In this document: positions 1 to 9,030 of the stretch, piece after piece
How positions within the stretch are numbered: the stretch's first letter is position 1
How the letters are laid out: each line of letters opens with the position of its first letter
DNA from: Vibrio spartinae
Lineage (GTDB): Bacteria; Pseudomonadota; Gammaproteobacteria; Enterobacterales; Vibrionaceae
Reading direction: 5' to 3'
DNA: 64,000 nucleotides
NCBI RefSeq assembly: GCF_024347135.1
Contig: NZ_AP024907.1
Location: forward strand, 2,099,001-2,163,000
Program-made: the position numbers and the translations under genes
The notes under the pieces: model-generated
Databases searched by the model: none
Seen by the model: the letters and a program-made list of their open reading frames with translations, nothing else
What the model was told of the DNA's origin: nothing

Positions 1-494
1 GACGGATTGAGCATCGCCATTTTCGTTTTGTTTTCAGAGCCGCCCCCTTTGGCAGCAATCTGAATCTCAACCTGATCACCGGGAACCATGTTGATATGAA
101 CAACCGCGGGTGTATTGTCACGGCTATTGATCCGTTTCCCGGCTGGGTCGTGCAATACCGATGCCCGCAGTGGATTTTCCGGATTGGTATATGCCTGACG
201 AACCCCTTCATCAACCATTTCCTGAACGGTCATATCACCTTCCCACTGGACATTCATACCGATATTGACAAAACAAGTCACGATACCCGTGTCCTGACAG
301 ATTGGACGGTGTCCTTCCGCAGACATGCGCGAGTTAATCAGAATCTGGGCGATCGCATCTTTCGCGGCCTGACTCTCTTCGCGGTCATAGGCTTTCTTTA
401 ACGCCTGAACAAAATCAAGCGGATGGTAATAAGAGATATACTGAAGCGCATCAGCCACACTACTGATGAGATCTTCTTTCCGAATTAGTGTCAT
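1..494 (-). CDS. fumA: Class I fumarate hydratase, N-terminal part (runs off left edge)
   Basis: Interconverts fumarate and L-malate in the citric acid cycle, using an oxygen-sensitive [4Fe-4S] cluster. About 164 residues are visible, starting MTLIRKEDL; the C-terminal part lies outside the window. The motif ICQDTG near residue 66 supplies the first cluster cysteine of class I fumarases, and GGGSEN near residue 150 is also typical of the family. The ATG at 494 follows a GAGG ribosome site about 6 bases upstream. It is divergent from pabB. The related tartrate dehydratase alpha subunit shares this domain and cannot be fully excluded from a fragment. Confidence 0.85.
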   Translation of the reverse strand, partial: MTLIRKEDLISSVADALQYISYYHPLDFVQALKKAYDREESQAAKDAIAQILINSRMSAEGHRPICQDTGIVTCFVNIGMNVQWEGDMTVQEMVDEGVRQAYTNPENPLRASVLHDPAGKRINSRDNTPAVVHINMVPGDQVEIQIAAKGGGSENKTKMAMLNP

Positions 495-696
495 TGCTTA
501 CCTCATTCTATTTATACTTCCGGGGCCATTTCAGACAACAGAAAATTTGATTATAAACCGATCAAATACTGTCATTTACCGGAGATTTCACTAGCTTATA
601 TTAGATATAGTTATTGCTTTTTATGATACGCTTGGTTGCACCAACAAGCCATGCGACGATTGGACTTTTCGTCACAGTTTATACAAATGAATAGCC

Positions 697-2061
697 ATGA
701 ATAATGCCCCGGATCAATACATTGAACACAAGTCACTCACATATCATCCTCAGCTCGCTATTGAGTATTTCTCTCGTATTGAACATCTGCCTTGGTCGAT
801 GCTGCTGCGCTCTCCGGCGGAACATACCGACAGTCGCTACGATATCCTCGTAGCTCAGCCCGTTGTCACGCTAAAAACACAAGGCGCCGTGACTCAGATT
901 CAAACAAGTGACGGCTACACCTCATCACCGGACGACCCGTTCGAACTGCTGACACACTACCAAAATCAATACGCCCCGGCCCTTGATGAAATCACTGCCT
1001 ATCCGTTTGTCGGTGGCGCACTGGGCTACTTTGCTTATGATTTGGGACGGTGTGTCGAGCAATTACCCGAGCAAGCTGCACAAGATATTTCTCTGCCGGA
1101 AATGGCGGTTGGTATTTATCGCTGGGCACTGGTTGTCGATCATCGTCAGCAAACTGCAACATTGGTCGGAACCGGAACAGACGCCGCAGCGCAATGGCTC
1201 AATGCCCAACAAGCCGTTGAACAGCCCCCTTTTCGTTTGACATCCGACTGGCAAGCGAACATGACGGCGCATGAGTACCGCGATAAAATCAACGCCATTC
1301 ATGAATATCTGCATTCGGGAGACTGCTATCAGGTCAACCTGACTCAGCGCTTTCAAGCCGGTTATACCGGCAGTGAATGGCAAGCCTATCAACAATTAGA
1401 AAATGAAAACCGGGCACCTTTTTCGGCTTATCTCCGCATTGAAGAAGGCGTCATTTTAAGTATCTCTCCGGAACGTTTTCTACAATATAAAGCACCGGTC
1501 ATTGAGACCAAGCCCATTAAAGGCACGATGCCGCGTAGTACAGAGCAGGCTCTTGACCAGCAATATGCACAAGCATTAGCCACATCGGAAAAAGATCAAT
1601 CCGAGAACCTGATGATTGTTGATTTATTACGCAATGACATCGGTCGGGTGGCCAAACCGGGCAGTGTCCATGTCCCAACATTATTTGCAATTGAAAGTTT
1701 TCCGGCGGTTCACCATTTGGTCAGTACCATCCAAGCGGAGTTAGACGCCCGTTACACCGCCGCGGATTTGCTGCGCGCCTGTTTTCCGGGCGGTTCCATT
1801 ACCGGTGCGCCGAAAATCCGGGCGATGGAAATCATTGAAGAGTTGGAACCCCAGCGCAGAAGTGTTTATTGCGGAAGTATCGGTTATATCAGCCGCGATG
1901 GTCAGATGGATACCAGTATTACCATTCGCACGCTGATCGCCACAAATCAGCAGCTTTATGTCTGGGCTGGCGGTGGTATCGTCGCTGATAGTGAGTGTGC
2001 CAGCGAATATCAGGAAACATTTGATAAACTGAGCCGGATATTACCTGTATTATCATCATAA
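697..2061 (+). CDS. pabB: Aminodeoxychorismate synthase component I
   Basis: Converts chorismate and ammonia (from the PabA glutaminase) to 4-amino-4-deoxychorismate, the precursor of p-aminobenzoate and folate. At 454 residues it has the usual length. The chorismate-binding domain occupies the C-terminal two thirds and carries KPIKGTMPR, SENLMIVDLLRNDIGRV and FPGGSITGAPKIRAME. The catalytic lysine is in the KPIKGT motif, which in PabB replaces the PIAGT of TrpE and anthranilate synthases, so PabB is preferred over TrpE. nudL follows after 21 bases, probably in the same transcript; the order pabB-nudL-sdaA is the one known from Escherichia coli. Confidence 0.93.
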   Translation: MNNAPDQYIEHKSLTYHPQLAIEYFSRIEHLPWSMLLRSPAEHTDSRYDILVAQPVVTLKTQGAVTQIQTSDGYTSSPDDPFELLTHYQNQYAPALDEITAYPFVGGALGYFAYDLGRCVEQLPEQAAQDISLPEMAVGIYRWALVVDHRQQTATLVGTGTDAAAQWLNAQQAVEQPPFRLTSDWQANMTAHEYRDKINAIHEYLHSGDCYQVNLTQRFQAGYTGSEWQAYQQLENENRAPFSAYLRIEEGVILSISPERFLQYKAPVIETKPIKGTMPRSTEQALDQQYAQALATSEKDQSENLMIVDLLRNDIGRVAKPGSVHVPTLFAIESFPAVHHLVSTIQAELDARYTAADLLRACFPGGSITGAPKIRAMEIIEELEPQRRSVYCGSIGYISRDGQMDTSITIRTLIATNQQLYVWAGGGIVADSECASEYQETFDKLSRILPVLSS

Positions 2062-2082
2062 TCTGCCACGACGAGACTGAAG

Positions 2083-2694
2083 ATGCATCTGACCCGAACA
2101 ACGATATTAAGAGATTTTCAACTCCGTCAGCCGAGTGACTATGCCTCGGAATCATTATCGCGGACCAAGCATCTTTCCGGGCAAAACTTACGCAAAGCAG
2201 CCGTATTGGTTGCTTTTGTCGAACGATCAACGGGATTAAATGTCATTTTTACCAAACGTGCAGCGCATCTGAAACATCATCCGAGTCAGGTCAGCTTCCC
2301 CGGTGGCAAATGTGAACGATGGGATGAATCCGTCTACGCAACCGCGATCCGAGAAGCACACGAAGAGATAGGTCTGACTCAACAGCAGGTTGAGTTAATT
2401 GGCTGCATGCCGGAATTAACAACCGTCAGCCGCTTCTCGGTAACCCCCGTCGTGGCATTTGCATCCCCCCGCTATCAAGTCACGATTGACCCAAATGAAG
2501 TCGCAGAAGTCTTTGAAGTACCGGCTGATTATTTGCTCCACCCCCGTAATCTTCACCATGCAACGTTTGTCCTGAAACATGCCCGACACCGGGTGTTTGC
2601 CATCCCCTACCAACGACATTTTATATGGGGCGTCACTGCTCAGATCGTCCATGCATTACAAAAACAGATACCAATACATACCGCCAGCCCATAA
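2083..2694 (+). CDS. nudL: Nudix hydrolase, CoA pyrophosphatase NudL
   Basis: Probable hydrolase of coenzyme A and CoA derivatives to phosphopantetheine and 3',5'-ADP. At 203 residues it is the family length. It has the CoA-type signature ahead of the Nudix box (HHPSQVSFPGG, residues 65-75), and the box itself spans about 74-98 with the metal-binding REAHEE at 90-95. The gene lies 21 bases downstream of pabB, as in enterobacteria, and no promoter is evident between them. The exact substrate is inferred from family membership. Confidence 0.88.
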   Translation: MHLTRTTILRDFQLRQPSDYASESLSRTKHLSGQNLRKAAVLVAFVERSTGLNVIFTKRAAHLKHHPSQVSFPGGKCERWDESVYATAIREAHEEIGLTQQQVELIGCMPELTTVSRFSVTPVVAFASPRYQVTIDPNEVAEVFEVPADYLLHPRNLHHATFVLKHARHRVFAIPYQRHFIWGVTAQIVHALQKQIPIHTASP

Positions 2695-2824
2695 CTTGGA
2701 AGCACAGTAGAAATTGTGCGCTGAGTATAGTATAAGCATCTGCGCCACCAATCAGTTACATATCATCCGCCCCTTTTTAAAGCGTGATTGAACAACGCTT
2801 ATCCAGATAGTTTGGAATAACACG

Positions 2825-3334
2825 ATGAACAAAAAATATTTTTTACTCCTCCCGCTATGTTTCGCCCCTCTCTATGCCAACGCAGCAGAAGGAAAAGGCA
2901 CCTACTACATGGGGTATCTGCATGAAGATATGAATCAAAGCGGTGTATTTGAACTCGGGGTCCGCGTCCCTTACTCCCAGTTTACCGAATTCAATGTCGC
3001 TGCGATGTGGTTTGCTCATGATCAAAACCTTTATGAAGGGATCAACGCCGGATTTAATCTCACCACTGGCACTCCTGTCTTAAAAGCCTATGTGGGAACA
3101 GGCCTGTTTGGCGGACAAAATAAAATGTGCGATAAAAGCTATAACAATGTGAGCAACAGTTATGATTACCAAAACTGCGATGCAGATCTGACTGTCGGGA
3201 TTTATCCAGAGGTCGGTGTCGAGCTGTCACTCTTCGGCCTGAAAGTGGCAACCTATGCTCGCTATTATAAAACGGCAAACCGCGGTAAAAATGAGTACAG
3301 CATGTATGGTGCATACATCGGCCTCAATTTTTAG
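2825..3334 (+). CDS. Small outer-membrane-like beta protein, function unknown
   Basis: A 169-residue protein not recognised as a named family. It has a clear signal peptide, MNKKYFLLLPLCFAPLYANA, with cleavage expected before AEGKG. The mature part is rich in alternating aromatic and small residues, as in beta strands, and ends GAYIGLNF, so the last residue is the phenylalanine typical of outer-membrane barrels. Two cysteines near residues 101 and 119 could form a disulfide. It sits between nudL and sdaA, is preceded by a GGAATAACACG stretch rather than a strong ribosome site, and has its own 130-base upstream gap. A small 8-strand barrel is likely; the role is unknown. Confidence 0.7.
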   Translation: MNKKYFLLLPLCFAPLYANAAEGKGTYYMGYLHEDMNQSGVFELGVRVPYSQFTEFNVAAMWFAHDQNLYEGINAGFNLTTGTPVLKAYVGTGLFGGQNKMCDKSYNNVSNSYDYQNCDADLTVGIYPEVGVELSLFGLKVATYARYYKTANRGKNEYSMYGAYIGLNF

Positions 3335-3398
3335 CATTTTGAAGCAGTTCATAGATAGTAAAAATAACCACAGATTAAGTAGATTATCAGTTGTGCAG

Positions 3399-3425
3399 GC
3401 AGGGGGAGTCATGTACTCTCCCTGC
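3399..3425 (+). terminator. Hairpin after the small outer-membrane-like gene
   Basis: The arms GCAGGGGGAGT and ACTCTCCCTGC pair with one mismatch around a five-base loop. The sequence after it is GCAATTTC rather than a U run, so termination may be weak. It lies 65 bases after the stop codon and about 100 bases before sdaA. Confidence 0.45.
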
Positions 3426-3526
3426 GCAATTTCAACCTGCTCAGACCGAGTTAATTCGCGTCATTCAGGATGAAATAATCATTTATTGTTATTTTTTGAT
3501 ATAAGCTGTTTGTGAGTAAGCCATCT

Positions 3527-4888
3527 ATGATTAGTGTTTTTGAGATTTTTAAAATCGGCATAGGGCCGTCAAGCTCTCATACGGTAGGGCCAATGAAGGC
3601 CGGAAAACAGTTCATTGACGAGCTATACCAGAAAGCAATTTTACCCAATGTAACGAAGATTACGGTTGATGTTTATGGCTCTCTGTCGTTGACAGGGAAA
3701 GGCCACCAAACCGATACCGCAACCATTCTCGGTCTAGCCGGGTATAGCCCCGAATCTGTAGAAATCGATCAGATTCCCCATTTTATCCGCCAAGTCGAAC
3801 AGACAGAGAAACTCCCTATCGTCTGCTATGACTATCAAGTCGATTTTCTCAAAGCCGATGGGATGACATTCCACACCAGTAATCTGTCTCTGCATGAGAA
3901 TGGCATGAAAATTCATGCTTGGCAGCATGATGAGTGCCTCTACTCCAAGACGTATTACTCAATCGGCGGTGGATTCATTGTCGATGAAGAAAATTTTGGG
4001 CTGTCAATCGAATCATCTGACGAGGTGCCCTACCCTTATATCAGTGCCTCAGAATTGGTCAGCCAGTGTCGTGAATCGGGGTTATCCATCAGCACTCTGG
4101 TGTTAGAGAATGAAAAAGCACTGCGCTCCCAAGAAGCGATTCATGCACACCTGAACAAAGTCTGGCAGACCATGAAAGACTGTATCGCCAGAGGCATGAA
4201 AACTGAAGGTATTCTTCCCGGACCATTGCGAGTCCCCCGACGTTCAGCGGCACTCAACCAACAACTGCAAACGTCAGAACGAACATCCAACGATCCGATG
4301 GCCGTGATCGACTGGGTGAACATGTATGCCTTTGCCGTCAACGAAGAAAATGCTGCCGGCGGACGCGTGGTCACAGCACCGACCAATGGTGCTTGCGGCA
4401 TCGTCCCGGCGGTGCTGGCCTACTACGATAAGTTTATTCAGACCGTGCATGAACAGGATTATATTCGCTATCTGGCAACGACGGGCGCCATTGGCGGACT
4501 CTACAAACGCAATGCATCGATCTCAGGCGCAGAAGTCGGTTGTCAGGGCGAGGTCGGTGTCGCCTGCTCCATGGCCGCAGCGGGGTTGGCAGAGCTGTTA
4601 GGCGCTAGTCCGGAACAAGTCTGTATGGCCGCAGAAATTGCCATGGAACATAACCTTGGTCTGACGTGTGATCCGGTTGCCGGTCAGGTACAAGTGCCTT
4701 GTATCGAAAGGAATGGCATCGCAGCGGTCAAAGCCATCAATGCAACACGTATGGCGCTGAGACGCTCTTCTGCACCACGGGTGTCTCTGGATAAAGTGAT
4801 CGAAACTATGCTCGAAACCGGTAAAGATATGAATGCAAAATATCGTGAAACGTCACAAGGTGGCCTCGCGGTCAAAGTCACTTGCTAA
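3527..4888 (+). CDS. sdaA: L-serine ammonia-lyase (L-serine dehydratase), housekeeping copy
   Basis: Deaminates L-serine to pyruvate and ammonia with a [4Fe-4S] cluster. The N-terminal domain begins [26 protein letters not shown]. The C-terminal catalytic domain carries EVGCQGEVG and [18 protein letters not shown], which hold the cluster cysteines. The ATG at 3527 gives 453 residues and an N-terminus like that of E. coli SdaA; an in-frame GTG at 3512 would add five residues and is less likely. This copy lies in the conserved pabB-nudL-sdaA region, while a second sdaA belongs to the betaine cluster at 51-52.5 kb. A 14-base direct repeat begins inside the last codons. Confidence 0.94.
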   Translation: MISVFEIFKIGIGPSSSHTVGPMKAGKQFIDELYQKAILPNVTKITVDVYGSLSLTGKGHQTDTATILGLAGYSPESVEIDQIPHFIRQVEQTEKLPIVCYDYQVDFLKADGMTFHTSNLSLHENGMKIHAWQHDECLYSKTYYSIGGGFIVDEENFGLSIESSDEVPYPYISASELVSQCRESGLSISTLVLENEKALRSQEAIHAHLNKVWQTMKDCIARGMKTEGILPGPLRVPRRSAALNQQLQTSERTSNDPMAVIDWVNMYAFAVNEENAAGGRVVTAPTNGACGIVPAVLAYYDKFIQTVHEQDYIRYLATTGAIGGLYKRNASISGAEVGCQGEVGVACSMAAAGLAELLGASPEQVCMAAEIAMEHNLGLTCDPVAGQVQVPCIERNGIAAVKAINATRMALRRSSAPRVSLDKVIETMLETGKDMNAKYRETSQGGLAVKVTC

Positions 4889-4935
4889 ATGCCACTTGCT
4901 AAATGCCACTGGCTAAAATGTCACTGGCGCTAAGC
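4878..4935 (+). repeat. 14-15 base imperfect tandem repeat over the sdaA stop codon
   Basis: Units TCACTTGCTAAATG, CCACTTGCTAAATG, CCACTGGCTAAAATG and TCACTGGCGCTAAGC follow one another. The first unit contains the sdaA stop codon, so the stop and its context are copied downstream. This looks like replication slippage. Confidence 0.75.
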
Positions 4936-4979
4936 CTCACCAATCAAACCGGATACTGAGCTGACCGGACGCACCAACT

Positions 4980-5010
4980 AAAACGCCCTTCATGATGAAG
5001 GGCGTTTTTA
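4980..5010 (+). terminator. Rho-independent terminator of sdaA
   Basis: A perfect stem of AAACGCCCTTCA and TGAAGGGCGTTT around a 3-base loop, followed by TTTTTA. It lies between convergent sdaA and queD. The A run on the left would let it act in both directions. Confidence 0.88.
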
Positions 5011-5013
5011 ATC

Positions 5014-5058
5014 ACTTAAATAACCTAAACCTAAATAACCTAAATAACCTAAATAACA
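5014..5058. repeat. 9-base tandem repeat CTAAATAAC
   Basis: Four to five near-exact copies of CTAAATAAC (first copy CTTAAATAAC, one partial CTAAAC) lie between the terminator and the end of queD. Low-complexity intergenic DNA with no evident function. Confidence 0.7.
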
Positions 5059-5083
5059 ATGCATTAAGCCATTGGCTAACGCA

Positions 5084-5440
5084 TTATTCTCCGCGATAAA
5101 CGCATCCGGCCGTACAGGTCTCTTTCACTTCGAGCTGGCTGAGCAATGGCAAAGTTGGTTTCAATTCATGCCAGATCCAACGAGCCAGCACTTCACTGGT
5201 CGGATTCTCCAACCCTTCAATCTCATTCAAATAATAATGATCGAGGCGTTGATAAATCGGTTTAAACGCAGCCTTGATGTCTGCAAAATCGATGACCCAG
5301 CCAGTCTGAGGATCAACCTCGCCCTCAACGCTAACCCGAACCAGAAAAGAGTGCCCATGAAGACGTCCACATTTGTGGCCTTCAGGCACATAAGGCAGAT
5401 GATGGGCGGCTTCAAATGTAAACTCTTTATATATGATCAT
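5084..5440 (-). CDS. queD: 6-carboxy-5,6,7,8-tetrahydropterin synthase
   Basis: Makes 6-carboxytetrahydropterin from dihydroneopterin triphosphate, the second step of queuosine and 7-deazaguanine synthesis. With the start [15 protein letters not shown] at 5440 it has 118 residues, the usual length; a longer form from 5461 would add an atypical extension. The zinc-binding and catalytic motif CGRLHGHSF lies at residues 24-32 with an upstream histidine pair at 13-14. The gene is convergent with sdaA and has no queuosine neighbours here. Confidence 0.88.
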   Translation of the reverse strand: MIIYKEFTFEAAHHLPYVPEGHKCGRLHGHSFLVRVSVEGEVDPQTGWVIDFADIKAAFKPIYQRLDHYYLNEIEGLENPTSEVLARWIWHELKPTLPLLSQLEVKETCTAGCVYRGE

Positions 5441-5578
5441 CTTAAACTCTATAAATATCAATAACTTAAAATAAAAACAAACAAGTTATTATACGCGAAA
5501 ACGCGCTATTGTCACATGCTAAAATTGTACAAACGAATATAATCCTCAGTTGCTTCCGTCAACGGCTGCAAAATGACA

Positions 5579-5612
5579 TAAAAAAATCCCCGGACTATTT
5601 TGCCCGGGGATT
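5579..5612 (-). terminator. Terminator of gbcB
   Basis: On the minus strand the arms AATCCCCGG and CCGGGGATT enclose a loop of about ten bases and are followed by a run of seven T. It lies 60 bases beyond the gbcB stop codon. Confidence 0.85.
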
Positions 5613-5672
5613 GATGCATTCAAATGTGATAACTGTATTGCAGCGTTCGCGCAATCTAACACCGTTTAGTGA

Positions 5673-6800
5673 TCAATACTCAACCATGACATCACCCTGC
5701 GGCACACTGCAACACGACAGGATATATCCCTCTTCAACATCTTCGTCAGTGATCCCACCGTTGTGCGTCATCTCAACATCACCTTTCAGTTTTTTCACCT
5801 TACAGGTACCGCAGATCCCCATCCCGCAAGCTTTCGGAATCGTCAGCCCCACTTTGGCAGCAGCCGAGTGCACGGTTTCTCCCGGTGCAATCTGGACGGT
5901 TTTGTCACTGGCTGTAAACACGACTTCAATCATTTCACTTGGGAGAATCGCTTCTGCTTCTTCAGCAGCAACTTCCGCATCGTGAGCCGCCTGCTCTTCA
6001 ACGACATCCGGGGTCGCACCGAAGGCTTCTTCATGATAATTGCGCATGTCAAAGCCAGCATTTTCCAGCATCGCACGCACAGCCTTCATGTATGGCGTCG
6101 GCCCACAACAGAAAATTTCTCGCTCCATAAAATCAGGTGCCATCATTTTCAGTTTAATTTCATCGAAAAAGCCCCGGTATCCTGACCAGTTCTGTCCTGA
6201 CTCCAACCTTTCACAAATCAGATGTAAGTTGAAGTTAGAAATTCGCGAAGACATAAACTCCAGCTCCCGGTGGAAGATCACATCCCGAGGCGTTCTGGCG
6301 CTATGCACAAACACAATATTGACATCAGTGTTGGTATCATACGCCCAGCGTGCCATCGACATCACCGGCGTAATCCCCACCCCACCGGATAACAGCAAAA
6401 TCTTTTCTGCCGGGAAATCAATGCTATTGAAGTTGCCGACCGGACCGTGAACGGCCAGCTCAAACCCTTCGTCCATATTGTCATGCAACCAATTTGACAC
6501 CAACCCACCGGGAACACGTTTTACCGTAATAGAGAAACTATAAGGCACAGACGGCGGGCTGGATATCGTATATGAACGGAAGATCTGTTCACCTGCAATC
6601 TCAAGTTCTAATGTGACGAATTGACCCGGTTTAAAAAAGAACATAATCGGCTGATCAGCCATAAAACAGAATGTTTTGGTATCCCACGTTTCTTGTATCG
6701 CCTTCACACATCTCACAACATGACGACCGTTGCTCCATGTTTGTGTCGTAACGGGAATAAATGAATTGCTAATGGCTGGTGTGTTGTTCGGGGTATTCAT
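5673..6800 (-). CDS. gbcB: Glycine betaine demethylase, reductase subunit
   Basis: Supplies electrons from NAD(P)H to the Rieske oxygenase GbcA, which removes one methyl group from glycine betaine to give dimethylglycine and formaldehyde. The domain order is an FAD domain with RSYTISSPP, an NAD domain with LLSGGVGITPVMSMARW, an acidic linker, and a C-terminal plant-type [2Fe-2S] domain with cysteines at about 325, 330, 333 and 363. The ATG at 6800 (MNTPNNTPAIS) has GGAG about 9 bases upstream; an ATG at 6809 lies directly on that site and is less likely. Divergent from gbcA. The gbcB name rests on the partner and the cluster. Confidence 0.9.
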   Translation of the reverse strand: MNTPNNTPAISNSFIPVTTQTWSNGRHVVRCVKAIQETWDTKTFCFMADQPIMFFFKPGQFVTLELEIAGEQIFRSYTISSPPSVPYSFSITVKRVPGGLVSNWLHDNMDEGFELAVHGPVGNFNSIDFPAEKILLLSGGVGITPVMSMARWAYDTNTDVNIVFVHSARTPRDVIFHRELEFMSSRISNFNLHLICERLESGQNWSGYRGFFDEIKLKMMAPDFMEREIFCCGPTPYMKAVRAMLENAGFDMRNYHEEAFGATPDVVEEQAAHDAEVAAEEAEAILPSEMIEVVFTASDKTVQIAPGETVHSAAAKVGLTIPKACGMGICGTCKVKKLKGDVEMTHNGGITDEDVEEGYILSCCSVPQGDVMVEY

Positions 6801-7122
6801 ATCCGGCATCTCCGCAACGGTGTTATATAGTTATATCCCTCCATGGAGGTTGATCGTATTGTTCAGGTATACGCAAAAATACATTTATCTCTCAACGACG
6901 TCCTATTGTCTAATACAGTCATTTATTTTGATTTTTTTTTCTCTTTGTCTCAAACAGCATCATTCGATGTCGTGTATAGACTCTTCTCAAATAATGTAAA
7001 CGTGCACGATAAGCAAAGACACTCGCTCATTCCCTTATTTTTTTAAGGGCGGGGATTGAGGTGTGTAGCAAGGAAGCCCAGATCGGGTATAAAACTAACC
7101 CCCAGAAAAGAAGATTGAAGCA
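6801..7122. promoter_or_regulatory. Divergent gbcB/gbcA control region
   Basis: This 320-base gap must hold both gbc promoters and, by analogy with Pseudomonas, GbdR sites. It contains ATGTCG at 6967-6972, a hexamer that recurs in the upstream regions of glyA and sdaA2. It also has a T-rich block at 6925-6945 and the dyad CCCTTA-N6-TAAGGG near 7032-7048. No open frame of note lies in it. The regulator assignment is inference. Confidence 0.5.
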
Positions 7123-8391
7123 ATGACACAGAATGATTTACTCAATATTAGCTATGCAAGTTTGGATATAGCCCGCGATAAAATGACCGAACTACTGAGT
7201 GAACGTCAACCGAATTACTCATTACCACGTCCCTTATATAATGATCCGTTGATGTTCCGGGTTGATGTAGAAGAGATCTTCCAAAAAGAGTGGTTGTTTG
7301 TCGGGATGACCAGTGAGATCCCCAGTAAAGGAGACTATTTTACTGTTGAAATTGCTCAAAACCCGGTTCTGATTGTTCGCGATGCCGATGGTTCTGTGAA
7401 TGCGTTTCACAATACCTGCCGACATCGTGGTTCACGCATTTGTCTCGAACATCGGGGAAAAGTTGCCAATCTTGTCTGTCCTTATCACCAATGGACATAC
7501 AACACCAAAGGCAATTTGCTCTTTGCCGGCACAGAAATGGGGGATGATTTTGACATGTCAAAACATAAGCTCCACGCAGTTCACTGTAAAACTGCGGGCG
7601 GCTTTATTTTCATCTGTCTTGGTGAAAATCCCCCTGAATCTGACTTCGATGAATTTCTGGCAACCCTCGAAGAATACATGGAACCGTATGATGTCGAAAA
7701 CACCAAGCTAGCGGTTGAGTCAAACATGTATGAAAAAGCTAACTGGAAGCTGGTCCTGGAAAACAACCGTGAGTGTTATCACTGTTCCGGAAGCCATCCA
7801 GAGCTATTGAATACGCTGCTGGAATGGGATGATACCAATGATCCTCGCGCCTCAGCAGAATTCCTTGCCCACTACCAGCGCATGGCAAACGAATGGGATG
7901 CTGAGAAAATCCCGCATGAGCACAAAAACTTCGGGGCTCGTAACCGTCTGGTTCGTATGCCACTCAAGGAAGGCACTGAAGTGATGACCATTGATGGTAA
8001 CCACGGTTGTGAGAAACTACTGGGACGAATTAAGAACCGTCAACTCGGCTCGCTCCGTATCCTGCATTTGCCTAACTCGTGGAACCACATGCAAAGTGAC
8101 CATTTTATTGTCTTTCGTGTCTTGCCGATTTCAGCACAGGAAAGTCTGGTCACCACCAAATGGTTCGTGCACAAAGATGCGCTCGAAGGTCAGGACTATG
8201 ATCCGGAGCGGCTACGTCAGGTTTGGGATGCAACCAATGATCAGGACCGAATTCTGGGAGAGGAGAACCAACGCGGCATTAATTCACTTGCTTATCAACC
8301 GGGACCTTATTCACAAACCTTTGAATTTGGCGTAATTAACTTTGTCGATTGGTATTCGGATAGCGTATTGAATAACCTAAAAGAGAAATAA
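7123..8391 (+). CDS. gbcA: Glycine betaine demethylase, Rieske oxygenase subunit
   Basis: The oxygenase half of glycine betaine demethylase, opening the aerobic betaine-to-glycine route. It has 422 residues. The Rieske [2Fe-2S] motif is CRHRG (C99, H101) with CPYHQW (C119, H122). The mononuclear iron site follows in NNRECYHCSGSHPE (H220 and H225 are likely ligands). Ring-hydroxylating oxygenase alpha subunits share this architecture; the divergent GbcB, the nearby dgc and sox genes and the length all favour GbcA. A GAAGATTGAAGC stretch lies before the ATG. Confidence 0.92.
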   Translation: MTQNDLLNISYASLDIARDKMTELLSERQPNYSLPRPLYNDPLMFRVDVEEIFQKEWLFVGMTSEIPSKGDYFTVEIAQNPVLIVRDADGSVNAFHNTCRHRGSRICLEHRGKVANLVCPYHQWTYNTKGNLLFAGTEMGDDFDMSKHKLHAVHCKTAGGFIFICLGENPPESDFDEFLATLEEYMEPYDVENTKLAVESNMYEKANWKLVLENNRECYHCSGSHPELLNTLLEWDDTNDPRASAEFLAHYQRMANEWDAEKIPHEHKNFGARNRLVRMPLKEGTEVMTIDGNHGCEKLLGRIKNRQLGSLRILHLPNSWNHMQSDHFIVFRVLPISAQESLVTTKWFVHKDALEGQDYDPERLRQVWDATNDQDRILGEENQRGINSLAYQPGPYSQTFEFGVINFVDWYSDSVLNNLKEK

Positions 8392-8417
8392 TCCTGCTCA
8401 TTCGTTTATTTCGTTTT

Positions 8418-8437
8418 CGAGCCGCAATCGCGGCTCG
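8418..8437 (+). terminator. Hairpin after gbcA
   Basis: CGAGCCGC and GCGGCTCG pair perfectly around AATC, 27 bases after gbcA. A T run precedes it, and only TCTT follows. Nearly the same hairpin with the same GTTTT prefix occurs at 30726-30745. Confidence 0.6.
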
Positions 8438-9030
8438 TCTTGAAAGGAAGTATGACAAGGAATGAGAACACATCAACACCCCACCCTATTTAAGTTTTTA
8501 TGACATTAGATATATATGAGTCAAATTGCACTACAGGCGAGTGACAGCGATTGAGTGATAAATATTTCTCGAATAGAGCGGTTCACAGACTTTACCAACG
8601 TAGTCTGCACGTAACATGATATAACTCATATTTGGATAGAAATTAGTTAGATACATTCGGTTAAAAATAAGAGCAGACCAAAAAATAAAAATATCTCGTC
8701 AAATTCGATAATAATAATAAGTTGCTCAGGCTCGGGGAGTGATTTTATAAGAAAGAGTGACTTTATGAGAAAAGTTCAAAGGTTTTAGCCAGATATGGTA
8801 GCCACCATATCTGTGACTGGATTAAAAAACATTACTTTTAGAGGATTTCAGAATTGTTCCAATAACGCTGATAAATTGTGAATAATTTGCAGTATTAATA
8901 TGAATTCAAATTAGTATAAGCTATATAAACGCAGTGATACAAATCACGAATTCTTGTTTACTTCCTTTAATTTTAAAAATGAATTAGTTATAACTCACAT
9001 TAAATAAGCGACGCATCATTAGATGCAAAC
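8438..9030. other. AT-rich gene-free stretch before the PTS operon
   Basis: About 590 bases without a credible gene. It contains a perfect inverted repeat, CAGATATGGT-AGCC-ACCATATCTG at 8790-8813, and a CRP-like dyad at 8934-8947. The base composition changes here from that of the gbc genes to the AT-rich style of the next two genes, so the boundary of an acquired segment probably lies in this stretch. In the bgl operon of E. coli an antiterminator gene would occupy this place; no trace of one is visible. Confidence 0.6.
8934..8947 (+). promoter_or_regulatory. CRP-like site upstream of the PTS leader
   Basis: GTGA-TACAAA-TCAC has the symmetrical core of the cAMP-CRP site, although the outer positions do not match TGTGA/TCACA fully. 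It lies about 85 bases ahead of the RAT leader, where catabolite control of a sugar PTS would be expected. Confidence 0.5.
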
